Assembly (NCBI GenBank): GCA_903844645.1 | Contig: CAIMUP010000115.1 | Span: forward strand, 1 to 40,008 | Direction of reading: 5' to 3' | Length of the DNA stretch: 40,008 nucleotides | From: an uncultured Bacteroidota bacterium | GTDB taxonomy: Bacteria > Bacteroidota > Bacteroidia > AKYH767-A > JABDAW01 | Shown here: positions 32,925 to 40,008 of the stretch, piece after piece | Layout: the number at the start of each line of letters is the position of its first letter | Numbering within the stretch: position 1 is the stretch's first letter | The notes under the pieces: generated by a model | What the model saw: only the letters and a program-made list of their open reading frames with translations | What the model was told of the DNA's origin: nothing | Databases searched by the model: none | Program-made: the position numbers and the translations under genes

Positions 32925-33989
32925 CTATTTCAAATATTCCTCAATATCCTTGACACACAACCCAAATTTATCGTTCCCTTTCGTCAAACTTCCTTTATAC
33001 CAATTGATGGTTTTCTCAATGGCAACATCCGAATTCCATTTCGGTTTCCAATGGAGTTCCTTTTTTGCTTTCTTGATATTCAATTTCAAGGTGCCGGCTT
33101 CGTGTGGAGCATTCTTTTGGTTTTCGAGGATGTAATTTCCTTTGCCCCATGTTTTGATGGCATGTTTTACCAATTCTTCCACATCCCTGGCATCCTTTAA
33201 TTTTGGTCCGAAATTATAGGCAGTGGCAAACTTTTCAGGATCTTTTTTCATTGCGGCAGCTAAAGTCAAATATCCTGAAAGTGGCTCCAGGACATGTTGC
33301 CAAGGGCGAATTGCTTTTGGATTGCGGACATTAATAATCGTGGCTTTCGATAAAGCTCGGAAAATATCAGGTACAATTCTATCTGCTGCATAATCCCCGC
33401 CGCCAATAACATTTCCGGCACGGGCTGTGGCGATGGACTTTTTATGTTTTGAATATTCCTTTGGATTAAAAAACGATAAACGATAGGATTCAGTTATGAT
33501 TTCGGCAGCGGCTTTGCTGGCACTGTATGGATCATATCCGCCCAATTTATCATGTTCTTTGTAGGCATAATCCTTCTCAATATTCTCATAAACCTTATCG
33601 GTGGTAACAATTACAACTGCGCATTCTTTCTTCAATTTTCGGACAGCATCCAAAAGATTTGCTGTGCCGATTACATTCACTTCAAAAGTTTCAACAGGTA
33701 TTTTATAAGATTCCCGAACCAATGGTTGGGCAGCGAGATGAAAAATAAAGTCGGGTTGGAAGGCAAGGATTTCCTGTTCCAATTTCTTTTTATCCCGAAT
33801 ATCATGAATCACAGATTCGACCTTTAAATGAGTCTTTACATAATTAAATAAAGAAGGAGTTTCTGGTTTCAAAGCATACCCCATGACCTTTGCGCCAAGC
33901 AATTCCAGCCAAATCGTCATCCAAGTGCCCTTGAAGCCGGTATGACCCGTGAGGAAAACCTTTTTATTCTTAAATGTATTTTGAAACAT
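32925..33989 (-). CDS. rfbG: CDP-glucose 4,6-dehydratase
   Basis: RfbG converts CDP-glucose to CDP-4-keto-6-deoxyglucose with bound NAD. The 354-aa extended SDR begins with VFLTGHTGFKGTWM, has HLAAQPLVRESYKIPVETFEVNV, TTDKVYEN and YSASKAAAE (YxxxK), all typical of the CDP-glucose branch rather than RmlB. The RfbH-type deoxygenase that leads to 3,6-dideoxy sugars is not here. A C-methyltransferase follows instead. Array H separates it from rfbF, so it may need its own promoter, which I could not identify. Confidence 0.93.
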   Translation of the reverse strand: MFQNTFKNKKVFLTGHTGFKGTWMTIWLELLGAKVMGYALKPETPSLFNYVKTHLKVESVIHDIRDKKKLEQEILAFQPDFIFHLAAQPLVRESYKIPVETFEVNVIGTANLLDAVRKLKKECAVVIVTTDKVYENIEKDYAYKEHDKLGGYDPYSASKAAAEIITESYRLSFFNPKEYSKHKKSIATARAGNVIGGGDYAADRIVPDIFRALSKATIINVRNPKAIRPWQHVLEPLSGYLTLAAAMKKDPEKFATAYNFGPKLKDARDVEELVKHAIKTWGKGNYILENQKNAPHEAGTLKLNIKKAKKELHWKPKWNSDVAIEKTINWYKGSLTKGNDKFGLCVKDIEEYLK

Positions 33990-34041
33990 CAGACCTTATT
34001 TATGTTGTAAATTGATTTTTTCCTTAGTACGGAAAGAATGC

Positions 34042-34251
34042 GGACGGGTGCGCGAAAAAAGTGGACGGGTGTAGGAAAAAAATGCACGGGTGTAGGAATT
34101 TCGAGGACGGGTGTGCGAAAAAAATGCACGGGTGTAGGAATTTCGAGGACGGGTGTGCGAAAAAAATGCACGGGTGTAGGAATTTCGAGGACGGGTGTGC
34201 GAAAAAAATGCACGGGTACGCGAAAAATGCGGACGAGTATAAAAAAAAATG
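34042..34251. repeat. Tandem array H, ten 21-bp units within the glycan cluster
   Basis: Units start every 21 bp from 34042. Two forms alternate, one opening GGACGGGTGTGCGAAAAA and one opening GCACGGGTGTAGGAATTTCG, giving a 42-bp super-period. It lies between rfbG and rfbF, both on the minus strand, and is the only array between two genes of one pathway. Confidence 0.95.
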
Positions 34252-34279
34252 TGTACCTGCTCCATAATAGTATTTTTAA

Positions 34280-35056
34280 TTACCAAACCTTCCATTCAGC
34301 TTTGCCATCGCGCCACAAACCATTCAGATATTCAAAATCGCGATAGGTATCCATGCACTGCCAGAAACCTTCGTGCTTGTAGATGCAGAGTTCTTTTGCT
34401 TTAACAATATCTTCCAAAGGTTGTCTTTCGAGAATGCAATTTTCATCGGCAGAAAGATGGTTGAAGAAGGATTTATTAAACACAAAATAACCGCCATTAA
34501 TGAAACCGCCAGAATGAACCTGTGGTTTTTCATTGAAGCTTTCTACGATAATGTCATCGGTCATTAATTCCCCGAAACGAGAGGGCGGAAGCACGCCTGT
34601 AACCGTTGCAATCTTGCCATGAGATTTGTGAAAAGCAAGGAGTTTATTAATATCTACGCTGCTTACGCCATCGCCATAGGTGAGGAAGAATGAATCGCCA
34701 TCAATATACTTTTCAATCTTCTTGATTCTTGCTCCAGTCATGGAATAAGGACCTGTTTCGGCGAAGGTAATTTCCCAACCTGTTTCGGAATGGGAGTTAT
34801 GAGTTTTGATTCCATCCTTGCCGAGTGTTAATGTGAAGTCGTTGTTGCGGATTTCATAATTATAGAAGTAATCTTTGATAACATCGCCGCGATAACCGAG
34901 GCACAACACGAATTGATTAAAGCCATAAGAGCTGTATTGCTTCATGATATGCCAAAGAATGGGGCGACCACCGACCTCCACCATTGGCTTGGGTTTGTAT
35001 TCGGTTTCTTCTTTGAGCCTTGTGCCTAAGCCCCCACATAAAATAACTACTTTCAT
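34280..35056 (-). CDS. rfbF: Glucose-1-phosphate cytidylyltransferase
   Basis: RfbF makes CDP-glucose from CTP and glucose-1-phosphate. The 258-aa nucleotidyltransferase starts with VVILCGGLGTRLKEETEYKPKPMVEVGGRPILWH, the signature of the CDP-glucose type (Lys in the KPKPM segment). It has FFLTYGDGVSSVDINKL and the GGFINGGYFVF block, with the length of the family. It is the first gene of the minus-strand cluster. TAAATTTG lies 56 nt upstream. Confidence 0.94.
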   Translation of the reverse strand: MKVVILCGGLGTRLKEETEYKPKPMVEVGGRPILWHIMKQYSSYGFNQFVLCLGYRGDVIKDYFYNYEIRNNDFTLTLGKDGIKTHNSHSETGWEITFAETGPYSMTGARIKKIEKYIDGDSFFLTYGDGVSSVDINKLLAFHKSHGKIATVTGVLPPSRFGELMTDDIIVESFNEKPQVHSGGFINGGYFVFNKSFFNHLSADENCILERQPLEDIVKAKELCIYKHEGFWQCMDTYRDFEYLNGLWRDGKAEWKVW

Positions 35057-35112
35057 CTGCCTCTTTTATTCGTTACCTAATTTATTCGCAATTTTGGCGT
35101 TTCTAACCGTGG

Positions 35113-35120
35113 CAAATTTA
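35113..35120 (-). promoter_or_regulatory. -7 element TAAATTTG for rfbF
   Basis: TAAATTTG on the minus strand fits TAnnTTTG, 56 nt before the rfbF ATG and in the 87-bp divergent gap to the flippase. The -33 TTG is not at the usual distance. Confidence 0.4.
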
Positions 35121-35143
35121 CAGAAATAAAAGAACAAAATAGA

Positions 35144-36607
35144 ATGGGTGTTATACAAAGGCAGGGAATCAAAAATATTATCGTTAATTATCTGGGATTA
35201 TTCATCGGGTATGTGAACATTCTTATCATTCAGCCGAATTATCTTTCGCAGCAGGAGGTAGGTTTGCTGAAGATGCTGTTTTCTTTTTCAGCTATTGTCT
35301 CAACCTTTTTACCGATGGGGATCAATGCCATCACTACTCGGTACTTTCCTCAATTCCAGAATGCAGATAGGAGGCATTATGGGTATTTTGGTATCATGCT
35401 TATCTTTCCTCTTGTTGGTTTTGCGGTATTGTCTGGGGTTCTTGTGGTATTTAAGCCGGCTATCATTGCATATTATGCGGATCAATCGAAATTGTTTACG
35501 GAATACTTCTCGTGTATCTTTCCTTATATCTTAGTCCTTGGGCTGTTGAGTGTATTAAGTGCGTATTCTTTCGTATTATTAAAGACGACTGTGCCGGTTT
35601 TCATCAATGAGATTGTGATTCGTGTATGTCTTATCGCATTAACCATCCTTTATTTCCTAAAGCTCTTCTCTCTTGAGTATTTCATCTATTATACTATTGC
35701 AATCTATGCACTCCAAGTCCTATTAGTCTTCCTTTATATATTATATGAGGACAAGCCCGGCATAAAAATTGACCTTTCTTTCCTGAAAACCCAGAATCCT
35801 GGTGCAATATTGAAGTATGGTTTGGTAATCTCGCTCGGTGCTTTCACATTTATGGGACTAAAATTCATAGATACCCTCATGCTTGGGCATTATTGTGATC
35901 TTCGCGTCGTAGGTATCTTCTCTATTGCGGCATTGATTCCGACTTTAATTGAAGCTCCTTTAAATGCGCTGGATAAAATTGCAGCTCCCAACATATCCCG
36001 TGCATATTCTGAAGGAAATACTGCATTGATTAAGGAGATCTATTACAAATCTACCCGATACCTGATACTTATTGGCGGACTTCTGTTCCTTGGCATCAAT
36101 AGTAACATCCATTTTATCTACCAATTGACGGCAAAGGACTATTCTTCTGGGAGTTTTGTTGTATTAATCATCAGTATTGGGACACTTATTAACATTGCTA
36201 CCGGATTAAATGACTCTGTTATATCATATTCTACAAAGTATTACTTCCTTACTTACTTTGTTTTCTTACTCTTTGCACTGGCTATTGTAAACAACATGAT
36301 CTTTATCCCCATCTATGGAATGGAAGGTGCTGCTCTTGCGACTTGTATCTCGAGCTTTGTATATAATGGCGTAAAATACATCTTTATTTGGCGAACCTTT
36401 AAGTTCCAGCCCTTCGATAGGTTCACGGTTTACACAATTCTCCTTATTATTGGGTGCTTTGCCATGAATTATATATTGCCTACTTTCGATTCTGCGGTAA
36501 TCAACATCCTTTTTCGGTCATTCCTTATCACTGCTGCGTATTTACTGGGGACTTATCTCTTAAAAATCATCCCTGAATACCATAAATACCTCCCTTTTCA
36601 CCGATAA
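35144..36607 (+). CDS. Polysaccharide flippase (Wzx/MOP superfamily)
   Basis: The 487-aa integral membrane protein has about 12-14 hydrophobic helices and opens with GIKNIIVNYLGLFIGYVNILIIQPNYLS, a start common to lipopolysaccharide-type flippases. It should move lipid-linked oligosaccharide across the inner membrane. It is divergent from the rfbF-led cluster and likely exports its product. No matching polymerase (Wzy) or ligase is in the window. There is no clear -7 element in the short shared gap for this strand. Confidence 0.88.
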   Translation: MGVIQRQGIKNIIVNYLGLFIGYVNILIIQPNYLSQQEVGLLKMLFSFSAIVSTFLPMGINAITTRYFPQFQNADRRHYGYFGIMLIFPLVGFAVLSGVLVVFKPAIIAYYADQSKLFTEYFSCIFPYILVLGLLSVLSAYSFVLLKTTVPVFINEIVIRVCLIALTILYFLKLFSLEYFIYYTIAIYALQVLLVFLYILYEDKPGIKIDLSFLKTQNPGAILKYGLVISLGAFTFMGLKFIDTLMLGHYCDLRVVGIFSIAALIPTLIEAPLNALDKIAAPNISRAYSEGNTALIKEIYYKSTRYLILIGGLLFLGINSNIHFIYQLTAKDYSSGSFVVLIISIGTLINIATGLNDSVISYSTKYYFLTYFVFLLFALAIVNNMIFIPIYGMEGAALATCISSFVYNGVKYIFIWRTFKFQPFDRFTVYTILLIIGCFAMNYILPTFDSAVINILFRSFLITAAYLLGTYLLKIIPEYHKYLPFHR

Positions 36608-36685
36608 GCTGCGGCGGTTGAAAGGAATCTTAGATTATTTTATTAAACGGAAAAAATGCCCTTAAAAACCGTTTCTAACGACTTG

Positions 36686-36895
36686 TAAGACGTCTCTTAT
36701 AAGTCGTTAGACGTCTCTTATAAGTTGTAAGACGTCTCTTATAAGTCGTTAGACGTCTCTTATAAGTCGTTAGACGTCTCTTATAAGTTGTTAGACGTCT
36801 CTTATAAGTTGTTAGACGTCTCTTATAAGTCGTTAGACGTCTCTTATAAGTCGTTAGACGTCTCTTATAAGTCGTTAGACGTCTCTTATAAGTCT
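36686..36895. repeat. Tandem array I, ten 21-bp units with two palindromes each
   Basis: Units start every 21 bp from 36686. Each carries AGACGTCT (8-bp palindrome) directly followed by CTTATAAG (8-bp palindrome), then TCG or TTG. Frames contain TAA or TAG in each unit on both strands and there is no ATG, so it is not coding. An inverted copy of the unit end (CTAACGACTTG) precedes the array. Confidence 0.97.
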
Positions 36896-37127
36896 TAAAA
36901 ATGATTTTATCATCATCGTTTTATGATTGCGACCATTTGGGAGCAACAATAACACGATGATGGGGGTTCAGATCTAAAAAGTCCCTGAAATGGTTACCAC
37001 CAAAAGGTTGTCCTGCCGGGACTAAATTATGAAAGAAGTCTAATGAAACCTCCAGATAAATTCTCCGAAACCAAGCTTGCAAAATTCTGAATGAGAAAAT
37101 TTTTCATGCAATTCATGGCGTAATATG
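36896..37127. other. Noncoding stretch upstream of purL
   Basis: A weak AGTCCC/GGGACT inverted pair is present (about 36979-37021), but no known riboswitch fold or gene was recognised. Confidence 0.45.
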
Positions 37128-37135
37128 TATCTTTG
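37128..37135 (+). promoter_or_regulatory. -7 element TATCTTTG for purL
   Basis: TATCTTTG ends 27 nt before the ATG at 37163. A TTG inside it (37133) also opens the purL frame but lies within the promoter, so it cannot be the start. Confidence 0.65.
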
Positions 37136-37162
37136 CCCCGCAATAAATTTATATTATTACTT

Positions 37163-39385
37163 ATGACAACAGCCCCCGAAACCACCCTCCCTACTTACGA
37201 AACCGCTAAAAAACTCGGCTTGCTCCCCGAAGAATTCCAACGAATAAAAGAAATCCTCGGCAGAGACCCGAACTTCACCGAGTTGAGTATTTTCTCCGTC
37301 ATGTGGTCCGAGCATTGCTCTTATAAAAATTCGATCACCTGGCTCAAAACCCTGCCCAAGAAGGGTCCGCACATCCTCGCCGAAGCAGGAGAAGAAAATG
37401 CGGGATTGGTGGATATTGGCGGCGGCTTGGCATGTTGTTTTAAGATCGAATCGCACAACCATCCCTCTGCCTTAGAACCTTACCAGGGAGCTGCAACCGG
37501 TGTCGGTGGTATCAATCGCGACATCTTTACGATGGGAGCCAGACCGATTGCACAATTAAATTCTCTGCGCTTCGGCAACATCAATTCCGAGAAAACCAAA
37601 TGGCTCTTGAAAGGGGTCGTAAAAGGTATCGGTGATTATGGAAATGCGTTTGGAATTCCTACCGTCGGCGGCGAAGTTTTCTTCGATGAATGTTTTAATA
37701 TCAACCCCCTCGTGAATGCCATGTCGGCTGGTATTGTAGAAGTTGGGAAAACGGTTTCCGCTACCTCTTACGGTGTCGGCAATCCTGTATATATCGTAGG
37801 TTCAGCTACCGGCAAGGATGGCATTCATGGAGCTACCTTTGCCTCTGAAGATATTTCCGCAGCCTCTACCGATAAACTTCCATCCGTCCAGGTAGGTGAT
37901 CCATTCCAAGAGAAGTTATTGCTCGAAGCAACCCTCGAAGTTATCGCTACAGGGGCGGTTATTGGGATGCAAGATATGGGAGCGGCAGGAATCATCTGCT
38001 CCAACTCCGAGATGTCTGCCAAAGGCAAACACGGAATGCGAATAGATTTAGATAAAGTCCCGACCCGCCAAGCCAATATGCAGCCCTTTGAAATCCTTCT
38101 TTCTGAATCGCAAGAACGGATGTTGATCATCGTAGAGAAGGGCAAAGAGAAATTGGTAGAAGATGTATTCGATAAATGGGATTTGAACTGCGCCATCATC
38201 GGAGAAGTCATCGAAGGCGACCATCTCCACTACTTTATGCACGGTGAAATGGTTGCCGATGTTCCGGCAGATGTATTGGTGCTTGGCGGCGGTGCCCCGA
38301 TATACGAACGGGAATATAAAGAACCTGCATACATCGCTATTAATAAGGCATTCGATATTGATTCCATCAAGATTCCAAAAGATTTGAAGGCAGTCGCAAA
38401 GCACCTCACTACTCACCCGAATATCGCTTCCAAGCATTGGGTCTATGATCAATACGATTCGATGGTAGGCACCGTAAACATGTCCACGAATAATCCTTCT
38501 GATGCCGCAATTGTGAATATCAAAGGTACTGATAAAGCCATTGCATTAACCGTAGATTGTAACTCTCGCTATGTTTATGCCGACCCCGAAACAGGCACTG
38601 CTATTGCTGTCGCGGAAGCTGCCCGTAACATCGTTTGTGCGGGAGGAGAACCCTGCGCCATCACCAATTGCCTCAACTTCGGCAATCCATACAACCCAGA
38701 AGTGTATTGGCAATTCGTTCATGCCATCAAAGGAATGGGAACGGCGTGCAGAATATTCCTAACACCCGTTACCGGTGGCAATGTGAGTTTCTATAATCAA
38801 AGTACCGACGAAGGTCCCGTTTATCCTACGCCGACTATCGGGATGTTGGGATTGCTGGATAAAGAAAACCGGATGAGCCTACACTTCAAACAAGCCGGCG
38901 ACCTGATATTCCTTATCGGAGAATCGAAAGACGATATTGCCTCTTCCGAATATCTTTTCTCATTCCATAATATCAAACATTCCCCAGCCCCATACTTCGA
39001 TATTAACAAAGAATTAGAAGTCCAGCAAGTCGTCAAAGAATTAATCAAAGAAAAACTCATCGCCTCTGCCCACGATGTTTCCGATGGCGGTTTGTACATC
39101 ACTTTGCTGGAATCTGCCATGCCCAACAATCTCGGCTTCGATATAGATACCGATGAGGATTTCCGCAAAGACGCCTTCCTTTTTGGCGAAGCCCAAAGCC
39201 GCGTCGTGGTATCTATCAATCCCGAAAATGTGGATGCCTTTGTAGATTATTTATCCAGCACCAATATCGAATTCACCAACCTCGGCATCGTCTCCGATAC
39301 ACTCCTTTTTATTGATGGCGAATCATTCGGAAACATCGCTGCCGCCAAAGATTTGTATGACAACGCCCTCGAACGGTTGCTATAG
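37163..39385 (+). CDS. purL: Phosphoribosylformylglycinamidine synthase subunit PurL
   Basis: PurL performs the ATP-dependent amidation of FGAR to FGAM in purine synthesis, using ammonia delivered by PurQ with PurS. The 740-aa length is that of the small PurL type. The sequence shows LSIFSVMWSEHCSYKNS near the start, SHNHPSALEPYQGAATGVGGINRDIFTMGARPIA (the family's nucleotide/substrate block), MSAKGKHGM and a C-terminal AHDVSDGGLYITLLES. The ATG at 37163 is used; the longer TTG-led form would begin inside the promoter. PurQ and PurS are outside the window. Confidence 0.95.
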   Translation: MTTAPETTLPTYETAKKLGLLPEEFQRIKEILGRDPNFTELSIFSVMWSEHCSYKNSITWLKTLPKKGPHILAEAGEENAGLVDIGGGLACCFKIESHNHPSALEPYQGAATGVGGINRDIFTMGARPIAQLNSLRFGNINSEKTKWLLKGVVKGIGDYGNAFGIPTVGGEVFFDECFNINPLVNAMSAGIVEVGKTVSATSYGVGNPVYIVGSATGKDGIHGATFASEDISAASTDKLPSVQVGDPFQEKLLLEATLEVIATGAVIGMQDMGAAGIICSNSEMSAKGKHGMRIDLDKVPTRQANMQPFEILLSESQERMLIIVEKGKEKLVEDVFDKWDLNCAIIGEVIEGDHLHYFMHGEMVADVPADVLVLGGGAPIYEREYKEPAYIAINKAFDIDSIKIPKDLKAVAKHLTTHPNIASKHWVYDQYDSMVGTVNMSTNNPSDAAIVNIKGTDKAIALTVDCNSRYVYADPETGTAIAVAEAARNIVCAGGEPCAITNCLNFGNPYNPEVYWQFVHAIKGMGTACRIFLTPVTGGNVSFYNQSTDEGPVYPTPTIGMLGLLDKENRMSLHFKQAGDLIFLIGESKDDIASSEYLFSFHNIKHSPAPYFDINKELEVQQVVKELIKEKLIASAHDVSDGGLYITLLESAMPNNLGFDIDTDEDFRKDAFLFGEAQSRVVVSINPENVDAFVDYLSSTNIEFTNLGIVSDTLLFIDGESFGNIAAAKDLYDNALERLL

Positions 39386-39456
39386 ATAAATAGCACCGGC
39401 ATCGCCACCATGATCCGCGAAATCAGCCAATAAAACCACTCCAACCTTAAACCCTT

Positions 39457-39680
39457 TTATGGCGCGTCCCCTCCCGCCTCCCCACCAAAAAATCCCACCA
39501 AAAGGCGGTAGCGGTCAGGCTGTTCGGGGGTTCCGTCCCTGCCTCCCCCAAGAAAAGACCCCACCAAAAGGCAGGTACAAACCCCTACCATCCCTCGCGC
39601 AGCAAACGACCCAGCCCATAATCACCACAACCATCCTTACAAGCAATCCCCCCTCCGGGATTCCCTACCAGATTGCTCCA
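39457..39680. repeat. Dispersed C-rich element, copy 2
   Basis: About 150 bp match copy 1 (8424) closely, from TTATGGCGCGTCCCCTCCCG to CTCGCGCAGCAAAC. The following inverted-repeat part (39630-39680) is recognisable but eroded. An open frame crosses the element, as at 8426, but its translation is not conserved between copies, so the element is noncoding. Confidence 0.8.
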
Positions 39681-39704
39681 ATAATTCCATTTAAAACGAC
39701 CATA

Positions 39705-39818
39705 ATGGAGAAGGGTATTGTACTTATTGCAATACTATTTACCCAAAGCTGCAAGGTCAGCCGCGGCGGTACCTGTTCGCAGGCAAACTTCTTCAAAATG
39801 GTTCGCGATGGGAGCTAA
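39705..39818 (+). CDS. Putative 37-residue lipoprotein-like ORF
   Basis: The frame opens with MEKGIVLIAILFTQSC, which looks like a short lipoprotein signal with Cys 16, then KVSRGG and a short polar tail. It lies between dispersed element copy 2 and array J, with no clear promoter. It is also the 3' end of a longer open frame through the repeat. Weakly supported; it could be a remnant. Confidence 0.3.
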   Translation: MEKGIVLIAILFTQSCKVSRGGTCSQANFFKMVRDGS

Positions 39819-39852
39819 AATTGCGAAAAATAGAGTACCGTCTGGGCTGGCG

Positions 39853-39978
39853 ATAACTATTTCCAGCCCAGCCATAACTATTTCCACGCCAGCCATAACT
39901 ATTTCCACGCCAGCCATAACTATTTCCACGGCAGCCATAACTATTTCCACGGCAGCCATAACTATTTCCAGCGTAGAA
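39853..39978. repeat. Tandem array J, six 21-bp units
   Basis: Units start every 21 bp from 39853 with ATAACTATTTCCA, then a GC-rich part (CGCCAGCC, CGGCAGCC or GCCCAGCC). CTGGGCTGG at 39842-39850 is the inverted complement of CCAGCCCAG at 39863-39871. The array nears the window end and may extend no further, as the sequence diverges after 39978. Confidence 0.93.
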
Positions 39979-40008
39979 ATAACGCATAGTACCGAATTTT
40001 CAAATAGA

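Noticed and set aside
36896-37127. Purine riboswitch upstream of purL
   Set aside because: The AGTCCC/GGGACT pair is upstream of the promoter and no conserved purine-aptamer loops are visible.
37133-37162. TTG at 37133 as the purL start
   Set aside because: It lies inside the TATCTTTG -7 element, so it would not be transcribed. The ATG at 37163 gives the usual PurL length.
53-39978. 21-bp arrays as CRISPR arrays
   Set aside because: Units are too short, there are no separate repeats and spacers of CRISPR size, each array has its own sequence, and no cas genes are present.

Overview
The window looks like a chromosomal segment of a member of the Bacteroidota, probably near the Sphingobacteriales/Chitinophagales. 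The evidence is: repeated promoters of the form TTG-N18..21-TAnnTTTG, two kelch-type secreted proteins with Por/T9SS C-terminal sorting domains, a bifunctional PGI/PMI-type isomerase, a TIGR02757 protein, a MarR-pirin-YceI group, and A-rich leaders instead of strong Shine-Dalgarno sites. No tRNA, rRNA, transposase, integrase or CRISPR array was found.

Layout. 0.3-4.4 kb (+): PGI/PMI isomerase, lipB, an anchored SxxK serine hydrolase, a small unknown protein and a PolB-like 3'-5' exonuclease. 4.9-8.4 kb (-): pyrH and an M1 aminopeptidase lipoprotein. 9.1-11.7 kb (-): MarR regulator, pirin and two YceI genes, one of which carries an in-frame TGA. 12.1-13.7 kb (-): a TIGR02757 gene, then an operon of three paralogous small peptides ending in IGTEQSGWGLK. 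13.9-16.5 kb (+): a 528-aa helical, TPR-like protein divergent from the peptides, then mnmH/selU. 17.0-18.0 kb (-): NadR-like kinase and pnuC. 18.3-22.7 kb (+): four tandem class-A beta-lactamase-fold paralogues, the first a probable pseudoenzyme. 22.8-23.7 kb (-): an unknown protein with a carboxypeptidase-regulatory-like tail. 24.5-27.2 kb (+): one truncated and two intact kelch/T9SS proteins. 27.2-35.1 kb (-): a nucleotide-sugar and glycan cluster (rfbF, rfbG, sugar C-methyltransferase, SDR, split transketolase, TylF-like methyltransferase, GT2), with a divergent flippase at 35.1-36.6 kb. 37.2-39.4 kb (+): purL.

Two things stand out. First, every intergenic gap longer than about 290 bp (ten of ten) holds exactly one tandem array with an exact 21-bp period (42 = 2 x 21 in one or two of them), and no shorter gap holds one. 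The arrays share the period, not the sequence. Three of them directly follow copies of a separate dispersed C-rich element. Twenty-one base pairs is two helical turns and seven codons, but several arrays have stops in many frames, so a DNA- or RNA-level role seems likelier than coding. Second, the three small peptides with an invariant C-terminal core (duplicated in one of them), divergent from a TPR-like protein, look like a peptide/sensor module of an undescribed type.

The glycan cluster reads as CTP + glucose-1-P to CDP-glucose (rfbF), to CDP-4-keto-6-deoxyglucose (rfbG), then C-methylation and/or two-carbon addition, reduction and transfer. This suggests a branched deoxysugar in a surface polysaccharide exported by the flippase. 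All functional statements rest on motif recognition by eye; no database search was run.
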